Assembly: GCF_007994985.1 (NCBI RefSeq)
Contig: NZ_VOQF01000005.1
Location: forward strand, 62,001-126,000
DNA from: Metabacillus litoralis
Lineage (GTDB): Bacteria; Bacillota; Bacilli; Bacillales; Bacillaceae
Direction: 5' to 3'
DNA length: 64,000 bases
Of the stretch, positions 18,371 to 27,270 are shown one piece after another. How positions within the stretch are numbered: the first letter of the stretch is position 1; each line of letters starts with the position of its first letter. Made by a program: the position numbers and the translations under genes. Under the pieces are notes generated by a model. That model was not told the DNA's origin and made no database searches. It worked only from the letters and a program-made list of their open reading frames with translations.

Positions 18371-18401
18371 AAAGGGAGCCCGAGATATAGCGGTTCCCTT
18401 T
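18371..18401 (-). terminator. Hairpin read best as a minus-strand terminator
   Basis: Stem AAAGGGAGCC/GGTTCCCTTT with one G-T pair. On the minus strand it is followed by a T-rich ATTTTC, and on the plus strand by GTTATG, so it suits the minus orientation and the remnant frame at 18420-18551. Confidence 0.5.
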
Positions 18402-18419
18402 GTTATGAATTTTTACTTT

Positions 18420-18551
18420 TCATACGGTAAGATATTCTACACCAATAGGATCAATAGATTGAATTTCTATTTTAATTTTCCTAGTAATTGTATTAAATGA
18501 ACCTTTATATATCAAATTGATAAAGGCACTAAGCTCAATATTTTTAATGTT
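18420..18551 (-). pseudogene. Possible decayed minus-strand gene, C-terminal remnant
   Basis: A 43-codon open frame on the minus strand ends at TGA (18420-18422) and is closed upstream by a TAA, with no usable start codon. It encodes a plausible strand-rich tail containing KIKIEIQSIDPIGVEYL, and the minus-strand hairpin at 18371-18401 follows it. This layout looks like the end of a lost gene. No family is recognised. Confidence 0.3.
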
Positions 18552-18744
18552 TTAGTGAGAACTCCTACATTTCAAAACTCCTATAAAAATTTTTCTTCTT
18601 ATTTAAAACTAAATTTAAAATCCAAATGAAATTCATGCAACTTGAAAGATAAATTGTTTATGGTTAAAAACAAGTCTTTACTATTAATATAATAATATTA
18701 TAATAGTATTTGTTATGTAAAAAAAGGAGGTATCTTGTAGGAAT

Positions 18745-21549
18745 ATGTCAAAAATACTAGTAAGACTTTTAATTTGCATCCTATTATTATCTAGTTCCAT
18801 AACTGGAATCCCATTACATCTTGCTTCTGCTCAAGAAAATATAGATAAAGAAAGATCTCCAGTTTTTATTACATTAAGAGATGATACGCCAATTATTAGT
18901 GAGCAAAATATAAAAATAGGAGAAATAAGTAAAGGTGCAACAGTTTATGGTTTTCAGTTAGAGACTGAAATCTATATTGACTGGTTTGGCAATCTAGTAA
19001 AAATTGATTCCGATTACGTTGAAAAGGTAGATAACGGAATTGAAGAAATACCAGTTCAGGATCAAAGTGAAAATATGGTTATAGCTGAAGAACCTTTTCT
19101 AGTAATAGATGATGATGGTGTACAAATTGCCAAAGTAAATGTCGGTTCGAGCTTTCAGTATGTAGAGCAGTTTGATAGTTATTTTTCAAGCGTTTTATTT
19201 AATAAAAAGGTATCTCTATATAGAGCAGACGATAAAATAGAGAAAGTAGATAATGCTGAAGTGATAGTACCAGAATCTACTAAACCAAATGATAATGAAC
19301 ATAAAAAAGTTTCTGTAAGTTCTCAAGTTACATTTAAGAAGTCAGACCCTTATTTTAAAGTGACAAATAGTGAAGTACCCGTTTATATAAAGGATTCAGG
19401 GAAGCTTAAACAAGTAGCAATTTTGCAAAAAGGTCATGTCTTTGAACGCTCCAATGATCATACAAGCTGGCATGAAATAACATTAGGTGGAAAGACAGCA
19501 TTTGTACATAAGGAAGGAACTACTCCATACCTCGGTGCAGCTGTTAATAATAGAGTAGGAACAAATAAATTCCTTAATCAACATATAACTTTTAAGGTGA
19601 ATACTGCAGTATATGATAATTCAACTGGTAGAAATGTCCATTTCGGAACTGTGAATAAAGACTTAAGAATACCAGTTTTAAGAGAGTATACTAATTGGTA
19701 TGCAATAGATTTATCCGGTCGTATTGGTTATATACAAAAGAAAAACGTTAATGCTGAGTTTTCTAGTAGTATAAAATATTTTGAAGTGTTAACCAATGAT
19801 GTAGTTGGATATAAGAAGGTAAATGGAGGACTTGTTGAAGTAACAAAACTGATGAATGGACAAGTTTATCCTCGTGTTAACGATTATACGAGTTGGCATG
19901 AAATAAAGTATGGTAATGGTACAATCTTTGTGAAAAAAGAAGGGACACGTCCAGCATCTGAGGATATGATTGAAAATGAAAATAATAAATACAAAAATAG
20001 TCCTTTTTTTGTAACATTAACTAACAACACATTTGTTTATGATAATTCTTCATCTTCACTAGTAAAATTTGGAGAATTATATAAAGGAAATAAGTACCCA
20101 ATTATTAGTGATCATGGAAAATGGATAAAAATCGATTTATCGAGTAGAATTGGTTATATAAAAAAGAGTGACACTTCGATAGAATTTTCTGAGGATATTC
20201 ATTATTTCACATCAACTATTGCTAATGTACCTGTTTATGATAATAGTAGTGGACAACTAGAAATTGTTGGATACCTTCGTTCTGGTGAAGTATATCATAG
20301 AACAAAGGATTATACGAGTTGGCATGAAATTCAATTTAACGATAAGCTTGCATATGTAGCAAAGGATTTGACAATTCCTGTTACAAGTCAATCTTACAGG
20401 AATCCTTCGAATAAATATAGCTCTGTTGGTTCTTTCAAAACTACAAAATTAACTGCGATCTATCATTATGTTGGTAGAGATTTAGTTCCGTTTGCTACTA
20501 TTGGTAAAAATAATCAGTATTCGTATGTTGAAGATCGTGGTAGTTATATTAAAGTCAACTTTGCAGACAGATATGGATATGTTAAGAAAAGTGATGTTGT
20601 AATTAACCTTCCTGTTGCGAAAGATTTAGTGAATCCTAGAGTCGTATATTCATATGAACAGATGCAAGCGGATATTAATGAAATTGTATCTGTTTATCCT
20701 GATTTAGCTAAAAAGGAAATAATAGGTAAATCTGTAGACGGTAGAAATATATACGCTGTGAAAATAGGTAAAGGACATACAGAGATACTGCTAAATGCTT
20801 CTCATCATGCCAGAGAATATCTTACTACAAATATTGTTATGGAAATGATGGATCAATACACTCAAGGATACGTAAAGAACACAAAAATTGACGGATACAA
20901 TATTAAAAGTATACTTGATAAAGCATCAATTTGGTTTGTACCTATGGTAAATCCAGATGGTGTTACCTTAGTGCAGAAAGGTCATAAGTCAACGAAGAAC
21001 CCTTCACAGGTGTTAGCAATAAATGGAGGGAAAACAGACTTTTCGGCATGGAAAGCAAATGTTCGGGGTGTTGATTTAAATCGCCAATATCCTGCGGGTT
21101 GGAATTATATCGTATCAGATCCGGGAAGACCTGCACCTCAAAATTATAAAGGACCAAAACCATTAAGTGAACCTGAAGCAAGAGCTATGTACGATTTTAC
21201 AAATAGTAAGGATTTTAAAACATCCGTTTCGTACCATTCTTCTGGGGAAATTATATATTGGCATTTTAAGCAAGGTCAGGAAAGAACTAATCGGGATCGA
21301 GAGATTGGGGAAATGATACAAGATAAAACAGGTTATGCATTAGTTACACCAAAATCAAATCCAAGTGGTGGAGGATTTACGGATTGGTTTATTTCTGCTC
21401 ATTTAAAGCCAGGATATACACCAGAAATATCACCATATGTAGGCCCGCGCCCAGTACCAATTAAGAGCTTTGACTCTATTTGGTCAGAAAATAAGACAAT
21501 AGGGATTATGCTTGCAGATGAAGCATATAAGAATCGAAATAATAGGTAA
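18745..21549 (+). CDS. Secreted M14 zinc carboxypeptidase with three A-B SH3-like dyads
   Basis: A signal peptide ends near HLASA. Residues 30-190 hold two divergent SH3-like segments, and residues about 201-623 hold three A-B dyads. The C-terminal 290 residues are an M14 metallopeptidase: zinc ligands His688 and Glu691 (HHARE) and His831 (SYHSSGE), substrate-binding VDLNRQYPAGW, and catalytic Glu894 (TPEISPY). The closest known role is gamma-D-glutamyl-diaminopimelate peptidase acting on wall stem peptides, as for Bacillus ENP1; a general carboxypeptidase is possible. AAAGGAGG lies 14 bases before the ATG, rather far, with a nearer TAGGA. A terminator follows. It is the first of four dyad enzymes. 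Confidence 0.88.
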   Translation: MSKILVRLLICILLLSSSITGIPLHLASAQENIDKERSPVFITLRDDTPIISEQNIKIGEISKGATVYGFQLETEIYIDWFGNLVKIDSDYVEKVDNGIEEIPVQDQSENMVIAEEPFLVIDDDGVQIAKVNVGSSFQYVEQFDSYFSSVLFNKKVSLYRADDKIEKVDNAEVIVPESTKPNDNEHKKVSVSSQVTFKKSDPYFKVTNSEVPVYIKDSGKLKQVAILQKGHVFERSNDHTSWHEITLGGKTAFVHKEGTTPYLGAAVNNRVGTNKFLNQHITFKVNTAVYDNSTGRNVHFGTVNKDLRIPVLREYTNWYAIDLSGRIGYIQKKNVNAEFSSSIKYFEVLTNDVVGYKKVNGGLVEVTKLMNGQVYPRVNDYTSWHEIKYGNGTIFVKKEGTRPASEDMIENENNKYKNSPFFVTLTNNTFVYDNSSSSLVKFGELYKGNKYPIISDHGKWIKIDLSSRIGYIKKSDTSIEFSEDIHYFTSTIANVPVYDNSSGQLEIVGYLRSGEVYHRTKDYTSWHEIQFNDKLAYVAKDLTIPVTSQSYRNPSNKYSSVGSFKTTKLTAIYHYVGRDLVPFATIGKNNQYSYVEDRGSYIKVNFADRYGYVKKSDVVINLPVAKDLVNPRVVYSYEQMQADINEIVSVYPDLAKKEIIGKSVDGRNIYAVKIGKGHTEILLNASHHAREYLTTNIVMEMMDQYTQGYVKNTKIDGYNIKSILDKASIWFVPMVNPDGVTLVQKGHKSTKNPSQVLAINGGKTDFSAWKANVRGVDLNRQYPAGWNYIVSDPGRPAPQNYKGPKPLSEPEARAMYDFTNSKDFKTSVSYHSSGEIIYWHFKQGQERTNRDREIGEMIQDKTGYALVTPKSNPSGGGFTDWFISAHLKPGYTPEISPYVGPRPVPIKSFDSIWSENKTIGIMLADEAYKNRNNR
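19346..20613 (+). repeat. Three A-B dyads in the M14 peptidase
   Basis: A modules contain YTSWHEI or HTSWHEI and end in a Lys/Thr-Pro segment. B modules contain YDNSTG-like and GRIGYI motifs. The order is A-B-A-B-A-B, each dyad about 140 residues. The third B module is the most divergent (RGSYIKV in place of the Trp motif). Confidence 0.82.
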
Positions 21550-21560
21550 GCCGATTCGGA

Positions 21561-21587
21561 GTCTAGTTAAAAACTAGGCTTTTTTTT
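21561..21587 (+). terminator. Terminator after the M14 peptidase gene
   Basis: Stem GTCTAGTT/AACTAGGC with one G-T pair, followed by eight T. Confidence 0.85.
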
Positions 21588-21728
21588 GATATATTAAGTC
21601 TCTTTAGTGTAATTATTTAATTTGAGAGAAAAAATTCCAAATATAATAGGGAAATTTGTCTTGTTTTGTTTATAATCGTGACATAGTATAATAGATAGGT
21701 ATTTAATGAAATTAAAGAGGAGGATAAT

Positions 21729-24700
21729 GTGATACAGAAATTTTTTACTAGAAGTATAGTATGGATGTTAGTAACTTTATTAATGATATCTAGTTTCCCT
21801 CAAAATATGTTAGCTGGAGAAGAAAAACAACCGCATCTGATTAAAGTTATTACCGATACAGAAATCAAGTCGAATGATGGCGTCAATATAGGTAAAGTAT
21901 ATAAAGACACATTACTATTTGTATCAAATATCCCTGGTGATAAGGAGAATCTATCCTTTCACTTTGGAGAGAAGGAAGCAACAATTCAAGTTGAATCTAC
22001 GGTTCAGGTAGAAACTAGTGACGAAATTTTAAAGCGTTACGAACTAGGCTTAAGCTATTCAGAATCTGTAGGGATGCTACTTTCTCATCAAAAAACGATT
22101 CCTTTTATGGATAATACAAATATTAATCGAGGATTAATTCAGCCTGGTGCTGAGATATTTGTACAAAAATTAGATGATTCCTATATCTATATTTTATTGG
22201 GTGGAATAGATTATATCGTTGACAGAACAGAATATGAAAGTTACTTTGTGCAACTAGAGTCTAATCTAAAGGATGAGAATTCAAGTGTAGTAGACTTAAA
22301 GGAAGAAAATAGTCATACTGATGAAACTCAAGTAGTAGAAGTTACGGAAGATTCCGATGCTATTGAAGATGATAAATTAGAAAACAGTGATACACTTGAA
22401 GAAAGTGAAGAAGATATTCAAGAAAAGGAAATAAAGGAAACTTTGGTAGAAGATACGGAAGTTGAAAATCAAAGCAGTCAACTACAATTAATGACTGCAC
22501 CCGAAAATGAAATATTTACAAAGAATACAAAGTATTTTAGGGTAACTGATGAACAAGTTCCTATTTATGATAATAGATCTTCCTCACTAAAGCTTGTTGG
22601 GTTTTTATCTAAAGGACAGGTTTTTCCAAGAACAAGAGATTATACTAGTTGGCACCAAATATCATATGGTGATTATTATGCGTATGTCCCGAAAAATGGG
22701 ACAGTGCCAAGTGAGAAATTGATTCAAAATGTTTATAGTACGTCATTACTAGTCACTAATACAAGAATGATTACCACATTAACTGATACACCAGTTTATG
22801 ATAATTCAACTGGTAAGTTAATTCAATATGCAACACTAGTAAAAGGTTTACAGCATACAATTATAAAAGAATACACAAGTTGGTACAGTGTCTTAGTTTC
22901 AGGACGTGTGGGGTATATTAGAAAATCACAAGCTGTGTCATCCTTTTTAAGTACGGATAGCTTCTTTAAAGTTGTTGAGGAAAAGGGTAAAACACCGGTT
23001 TATTCTGATCTTGCTGATAACTCAAAAATAATTGGTTACTTATACAATGGTCAAGAATACCCTCGCTTAGAGCAGCATTCTGGATGGCATGGAATTAAAT
23101 TCGGGAATGTTATTGGCTATGTTCATTCATCAGTAACTACCCCTGCAAATGGAAAGAGTATTAAGAATCTGAGTGATGATTCTGCTACAAATATTTCAAT
23201 TACGCCTCGTTGGGATTCAGTTGTGTATGACAACACAAAGCCAGGTCCATTAGTTCCATTTGCTGTTGTTAGAGATAATAAATCCTATAAAATTTTAAAA
23301 GAATATACTAGTTGGTATGCCATTGAAGTAGCAGGACGACTTGGTTATATTAGAAAAAAGAATGCCATAAGAGAATTTACAGATTCTGATAAATTTTTTA
23401 AAGTTGAAAAAGACAGTATACCAGTTTATGATAATCGTTCTGGAACACTAGTTATGGTAGGAAGTTTAGTTAAAGATCAAGTATACGAGCGAACAGCTAA
23501 TTATACTAGCTGGCATCAGATCCAATTTGGTGATTTCAAAGCATATGTACAAAAAGAAGGGACAACCCCTAGCTCAGATTCGGGGATAAAAAATTTAAAT
23601 ACGAAGTATCAAAATACTAAAAAGACTTTTACAGCTTTAAAAGACTTAGAAGTAAAGGATAATTCAACAAGTCCTTTAACGACTTTTGGCTTTATTAAAG
23701 AAGGGCAAAGCTATCCTGTTATAAGTGAAGGAGACAAATGGTGGGGGATTTTATTTGCAGGCCGTGTAGGCTATGTAAAAAGAGACTATGCACTAGGCGG
23801 TATTTATAAGGAAGTGTCTTATACTGATTATAATTATTCTCTAGAAACTATGATTAATAAACAGATGATGGTTAGTCCACAAACAGATAAATATAAGGTT
23901 CAATATGCATATGTTGCTGGCTATTTAATATCAGCTGTCGAAGAAAAGGATACGTATCCTAAATTAGCAACTGTTAAAGGAACATCAGGTGTTAATTTAA
24001 GATCAGCTCCGAATGCTAATTCAACGACATGGGTTTATAATAATGTACCATTTGGCAAAACGTTAACAATCGTTGATTATGCCGGAAACGGATGGTATAA
24101 AGTAGAATATCCGAGACATATTTTTGGTGGTTTTAGTAACGCGTACGAGTCAGATGTAAGGGAATACGTAGATCCGAATAATTTTGATATAAACACAAAG
24201 TCTATGTATCAATTTGTCTTACTTTCTAAGTTTGCTGGGGCCAATCCAACGGAGTTAAACAATCTATTGGATGGTAAAGGAATATTAGAAGGAATGGGAG
24301 ATGCTTTTTCTAAAGGAAGTAAACTAGCGGGGATAAATGAAATTTATCTTGTATCCCATGCATTGTTAGAAACAGGAAATGGTAAATCTACACTTGCAAC
24401 TGGCGTTAATTATAATGCACCAGATGGGAAAACATATAAAGTTTATAACATGTTTGGTATTAATGCAACAGATGGAAACGCAACTGCAAATGCTTCAAAA
24501 TTTGCTTATGAAGAAGAATGGTTTACTCCAGAAGCAGCCATTATTGGTGGAGCAAAATTCGTAGCAAATAGGTATGTTTACAACGGTTATGGTCAAGATA
24601 CAATTTATGAAATGCGTTGGAATCCTGCTAAACCTGCTACACATCAATATGCAACTGATGTAGGTTGGGCTGAAAAACAAACATCAAATTTTATGAATAT

Positions 24701-24755
24701 GTATAATAAATTAACAAGTTATCAACTATATTTAGATATTCCTAAATATCAATAA
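21729..24755 (+). CDS. Secreted endo-beta-N-acetylglucosaminidase with three A-B SH3-like dyads
   Basis: Hydrolyses GlcNAc-MurNAc glycan strands. A signal peptide is followed by an N-terminal segment (residues 35-170) and a very acidic linker (about 175-245, Glu/Asp rich). Three A-B dyads span residues about 265-690. A canonical SH3_3 module follows (GTSGVNLRSAPN). The C-terminal GH73-like glucosaminidase has INEIYLVSHALLETGNGKS, where the Glu is the expected acid catalyst, as in LytD. GTG 21729 is preceded by AAAGAGGAGG five bases away. At 1008 aa it is a major autolysin candidate. The acidic linker may space the enzyme from the membrane or bind cations, which is inference. Confidence 0.9.
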   Translation: MIQKFFTRSIVWMLVTLLMISSFPQNMLAGEEKQPHLIKVITDTEIKSNDGVNIGKVYKDTLLFVSNIPGDKENLSFHFGEKEATIQVESTVQVETSDEILKRYELGLSYSESVGMLLSHQKTIPFMDNTNINRGLIQPGAEIFVQKLDDSYIYILLGGIDYIVDRTEYESYFVQLESNLKDENSSVVDLKEENSHTDETQVVEVTEDSDAIEDDKLENSDTLEESEEDIQEKEIKETLVEDTEVENQSSQLQLMTAPENEIFTKNTKYFRVTDEQVPIYDNRSSSLKLVGFLSKGQVFPRTRDYTSWHQISYGDYYAYVPKNGTVPSEKLIQNVYSTSLLVTNTRMITTLTDTPVYDNSTGKLIQYATLVKGLQHTIIKEYTSWYSVLVSGRVGYIRKSQAVSSFLSTDSFFKVVEEKGKTPVYSDLADNSKIIGYLYNGQEYPRLEQHSGWHGIKFGNVIGYVHSSVTTPANGKSIKNLSDDSATNISITPRWDSVVYDNTKPGPLVPFAVVRDNKSYKILKEYTSWYAIEVAGRLGYIRKKNAIREFTDSDKFFKVEKDSIPVYDNRSGTLVMVGSLVKDQVYERTANYTSWHQIQFGDFKAYVQKEGTTPSSDSGIKNLNTKYQNTKKTFTALKDLEVKDNSTSPLTTFGFIKEGQSYPVISEGDKWWGILFAGRVGYVKRDYALGGIYKEVSYTDYNYSLETMINKQMMVSPQTDKYKVQYAYVAGYLISAVEEKDTYPKLATVKGTSGVNLRSAPNANSTTWVYNNVPFGKTLTIVDYAGNGWYKVEYPRHIFGGFSNAYESDVREYVDPNNFDINTKSMYQFVLLSKFAGANPTELNNLLDGKGILEGMGDAFSKGSKLAGINEIYLVSHALLETGNGKSTLATGVNYNAPDGKTYKVYNMFGINATDGNATANASKFAYEEEWFTPEAAIIGGAKFVANRYVYNGYGQDTIYEMRWNPAKPATHQYATDVGWAEKQTSNFMNMYNKLTSYQLYLDIPKYQ
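22520..23805 (+). repeat. Three A-B dyads in the glucosaminidase
   Basis: A-B-A-B-A-B order. The third A module (PVYDNRSGTLVMVG, YTSWHQIQFGD) is almost identical in its core to A modules of the subtilase gene, suggesting recent exchange or duplication between these genes. Confidence 0.82.
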
Positions 24756-24757
24756 GT

Positions 24758-24800
24758 AAAATAAACAGGAGCAACCATTTGGTTGCTCCTGTTTATTTTC
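24758..24800. terminator. Bidirectional terminator between convergent genes
   Basis: A perfect 19-base stem (24758-24776 pairing with 24781-24799), loop ATTT, A-run on the 5' side and T-run on the 3' side, so it works both ways. It overlaps the stop codon of the minus-strand subtilase gene. Confidence 0.9.
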
Positions 24801-27177
24801 TAACAAAACCAGTTCGACCAGCAATGTTAATTTCATACCAACTGGTATATCTTTTAACAATCGGATAAGTGACTCCTTTTTCTATTGTAAGGAATGGAAT
24901 GAGTTTTCCTGTTGAATTATCATATACGGTCTTCTCATTTGTTGTTTGGAAATATCCAGTCTTGTTTAACTGACTAGCTGTTTTTCCATGGAGAGTATTA
25001 ATTGGAATTGTTCCATGTTTTGAAACGTATCCATTAAAGTCACCAAATGATATTTGATGCCAGCTAGTGTAATCCTTTTCTCTTTTATATGTCTGACCCT
25101 TCTCTAAATATCCTACAATTACTAATGAGCCAGAGCGATTGTCATATACAGGTTGTGTTTCATTTGTCACCTTAAAATATTGATCTGATATGAGAAACTG
25201 AAGCGTCACCTTGTCCTTTTTAACATAACCAATTCGATCTGCAATAATAATAGATACCCAGCCTGAGTATTCCTTTACTATTGGAAGTTTTTCTCCTGCA
25301 AACAGAGTAGCAAAAGGAACAAGTTGACCTGATGTATTATCATAAACCTCTATATCCTCATTAGCAATAAAGGTTCTATCAATGCTGTAATTATTCCCTG
25401 ATAAATTTTTTAATGAATGTGAGAAAGCAACTGTTGTATAATCTTTTTGAATGTATACTGATTTATTTCCATATTGTATTTCATGCCATTGGTCAATTTC
25501 TTTTATTCTTCTGTATACTTCTCCTTTATTTAAAACGCCAACCTTAGTATTAGAATCAAACCGATTAGAAAGTATAGGAACATGATCAGAACTTACTGTA
25601 AAGAACTGGTCTGAAGAATTAAATTTGATTGTAATATCATTCTTTTGAACATAGCCAATTCTTCCCCCAAAATTAACGCCTATCCAGTTAGTATAATTTG
25701 TTGATATTGCGTATGTTGTACCGGATTTAATTATTCCAAAAGGTACAAGAGAACCAGAAGTATTGTCCAAAACAATAGAATCATTTAAAGCTAAAAATTC
25801 ACGGTTTGTTGTGTTTGATGTATTAGTTAAATTATTAAGATTATGACTAGATAACGGTAAAGTGTTGGTCTTCCTTACAAATGCAGAATAAGAGCCAAAA
25901 CGAATTTGATACCAACTAGTATAATGCCTTTCAATTTGATAAATCTGACCTTTTTCTAAATAGCCAACATTGACGAGAGAACCAGAACGATTATCGTATA
26001 CAGGTAGTTTATCTTCTAAAGCTTTAAAATACGGTGCATCTACTAGAATTGGTTCAGGATCTTTTTCTTCTGAAATAAAACTTTGAATAAGTCCATATCC
26101 ATATACTGTATCACGACCTGTAACTCCAAGATCTTCAACATTTTTTAATAGTAACGATCTGATTTCTTCATTTGTTTTAGTAGGATGCTTTTCTTTTAGT
26201 AAGGCTAAATAACCTGTGACATATGGAGTAGCCATAGAAGTTCCGTCCATATATTTGTATTGGTTATTTAAATACGTACTTCTCACTCTAACACCAGGCG
26301 CAGTTACTTCAAGTTGAGAACCTGTATTGGAAAAATTAGCAAGCTGCTTCTTGATATTAACAGCACCTACTGCTATAACATTTCTATTATTAGCAGGGAA
26401 ATTTATCGAATTCACACCTTCATTTCCTGCAGCACCTACTAGTAAGATATTATTCTTATACGCTTTATTTAAAAGCTCTGAGATAATAGGGTCACTGCCA
26501 CTAAAGCCAAAACTCATGTTAAGAATGTCCATTTTCTGTTCTATGGCCCAATCAATGGCATTTGCTAGTTCTGTGGTTGATCCTTCACCATTAGCATCTA
26601 AAATTTTTAGTGCATATATACTAGAACTATAAGCAACACCTAATGTACCAATATCATTATTTAAAGAAGCAATAATACCCGCAACATGCGTACCATGACC
26701 ATTTTCATCTTTATAATCTTCTGTATTGTCAATGAAATTTTTTCCACCTGAAACGTTAAGATCTGGATGGAATCTATCAATACCCGTATCGAGTATCGCT
26801 ATTTTAATGTTCTTACCAGTTAATGAAGCCCTTTGCATTTGCGGTACACCTATAGCATCATGTCCCCAGTCAATTGACTGTGTTGAAGAGATAGTTATTC
26901 CTGGTTTATCGATATTAACTAGTTTAATATCTTGGTTTTTTCGAAGTGCCTCTATTTCATTTAATGTCAATAATGCAGAATAAGCTGGCAGGGTGTCAAA
27001 ATAATAGGTTATTCTATCTGTAGGGATGAGTGTATGGTCAACTTTATCATTAAATAATACGGTAACCTTTTCATATTGTTCTTCAACTAATTCTTGTGCG
27101 TGCGTATTTGAGTACCCTAATGATAAAAGAATAAATATGATAATTGTTTGTAGAGAGTACTTTAAATGTGAGTGCAT
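24793..27177 (-). CDS. Secreted subtilisin-like serine protease with three C-terminal A-B SH3-like dyads
   Basis: S8 peptidase of 794 aa. A signal peptide ends near THAQ, and a short I9-like propeptide lies at residues 35-95. The catalytic triad is Asp130 (ILDTGID), His161 (HGTHVAG) and Ser314 (GTSMATP), with oxyanion Asn252. Residues about 380-794 are three A-B dyads running to the very last residue, so the dyads should anchor the protease in the wall. It may process wall proteins, including the neighbouring autolysins, but the substrate is unknown. It is the only dyad gene on the minus strand, divergent from the L,D-transpeptidase gene, with a good GGAGG site before its ATG. Confidence 0.9.
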   Translation of the reverse strand: MHSHLKYSLQTIIIFILLSLGYSNTHAQELVEEQYEKVTVLFNDKVDHTLIPTDRITYYFDTLPAYSALLTLNEIEALRKNQDIKLVNIDKPGITISSTQSIDWGHDAIGVPQMQRASLTGKNIKIAILDTGIDRFHPDLNVSGGKNFIDNTEDYKDENGHGTHVAGIIASLNNDIGTLGVAYSSSIYALKILDANGEGSTTELANAIDWAIEQKMDILNMSFGFSGSDPIISELLNKAYKNNILLVGAAGNEGVNSINFPANNRNVIAVGAVNIKKQLANFSNTGSQLEVTAPGVRVRSTYLNNQYKYMDGTSMATPYVTGYLALLKEKHPTKTNEEIRSLLLKNVEDLGVTGRDTVYGYGLIQSFISEEKDPEPILVDAPYFKALEDKLPVYDNRSGSLVNVGYLEKGQIYQIERHYTSWYQIRFGSYSAFVRKTNTLPLSSHNLNNLTNTSNTTNREFLALNDSIVLDNTSGSLVPFGIIKSGTTYAISTNYTNWIGVNFGGRIGYVQKNDITIKFNSSDQFFTVSSDHVPILSNRFDSNTKVGVLNKGEVYRRIKEIDQWHEIQYGNKSVYIQKDYTTVAFSHSLKNLSGNNYSIDRTFIANEDIEVYDNTSGQLVPFATLFAGEKLPIVKEYSGWVSIIIADRIGYVKKDKVTLQFLISDQYFKVTNETQPVYDNRSGSLVIVGYLEKGQTYKREKDYTSWHQISFGDFNGYVSKHGTIPINTLHGKTASQLNKTGYFQTTNEKTVYDNSTGKLIPFLTIEKGVTYPIVKRYTSWYEINIAGRTGFVRK
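24796..26040 (-). repeat. Three A-B dyads in the subtilase
   Basis: Order in the protein is A-B-A-B-A-B. Characteristic cores are PVYDNRSGSLV, YTSWHQI, VYDNTSGQLVPFATL and GRIGYV. The inter-module linkers contain Leu-Asn-Asn-Leu or Leu-Lys-Asn-Leu, also seen in the amidase and glucosaminidase. Confidence 0.82.
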
Positions 27178-27270
27178 ATTTGTATCCTCCTGCTAGATTA
27201 GAATGATATTTTAGTGCTTTTCTATTATAATAAGGTGACAGATCAAGTAAGTAGAAAACTGGAGGTACTA

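Larger units (their letters stand above)
18270..18744. other. AT-rich gap between the acylation pair and the wall-hydrolase cluster
   Basis: Apart from the minus-strand remnant and hairpin listed separately, there is no gene. The last 60 bases contain several overlapping TATAAT-like hexamers (around 18690-18706) that probably include the promoter of the M14 peptidase gene, but no single -35/-10 pair stands out. Confidence 0.5.
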
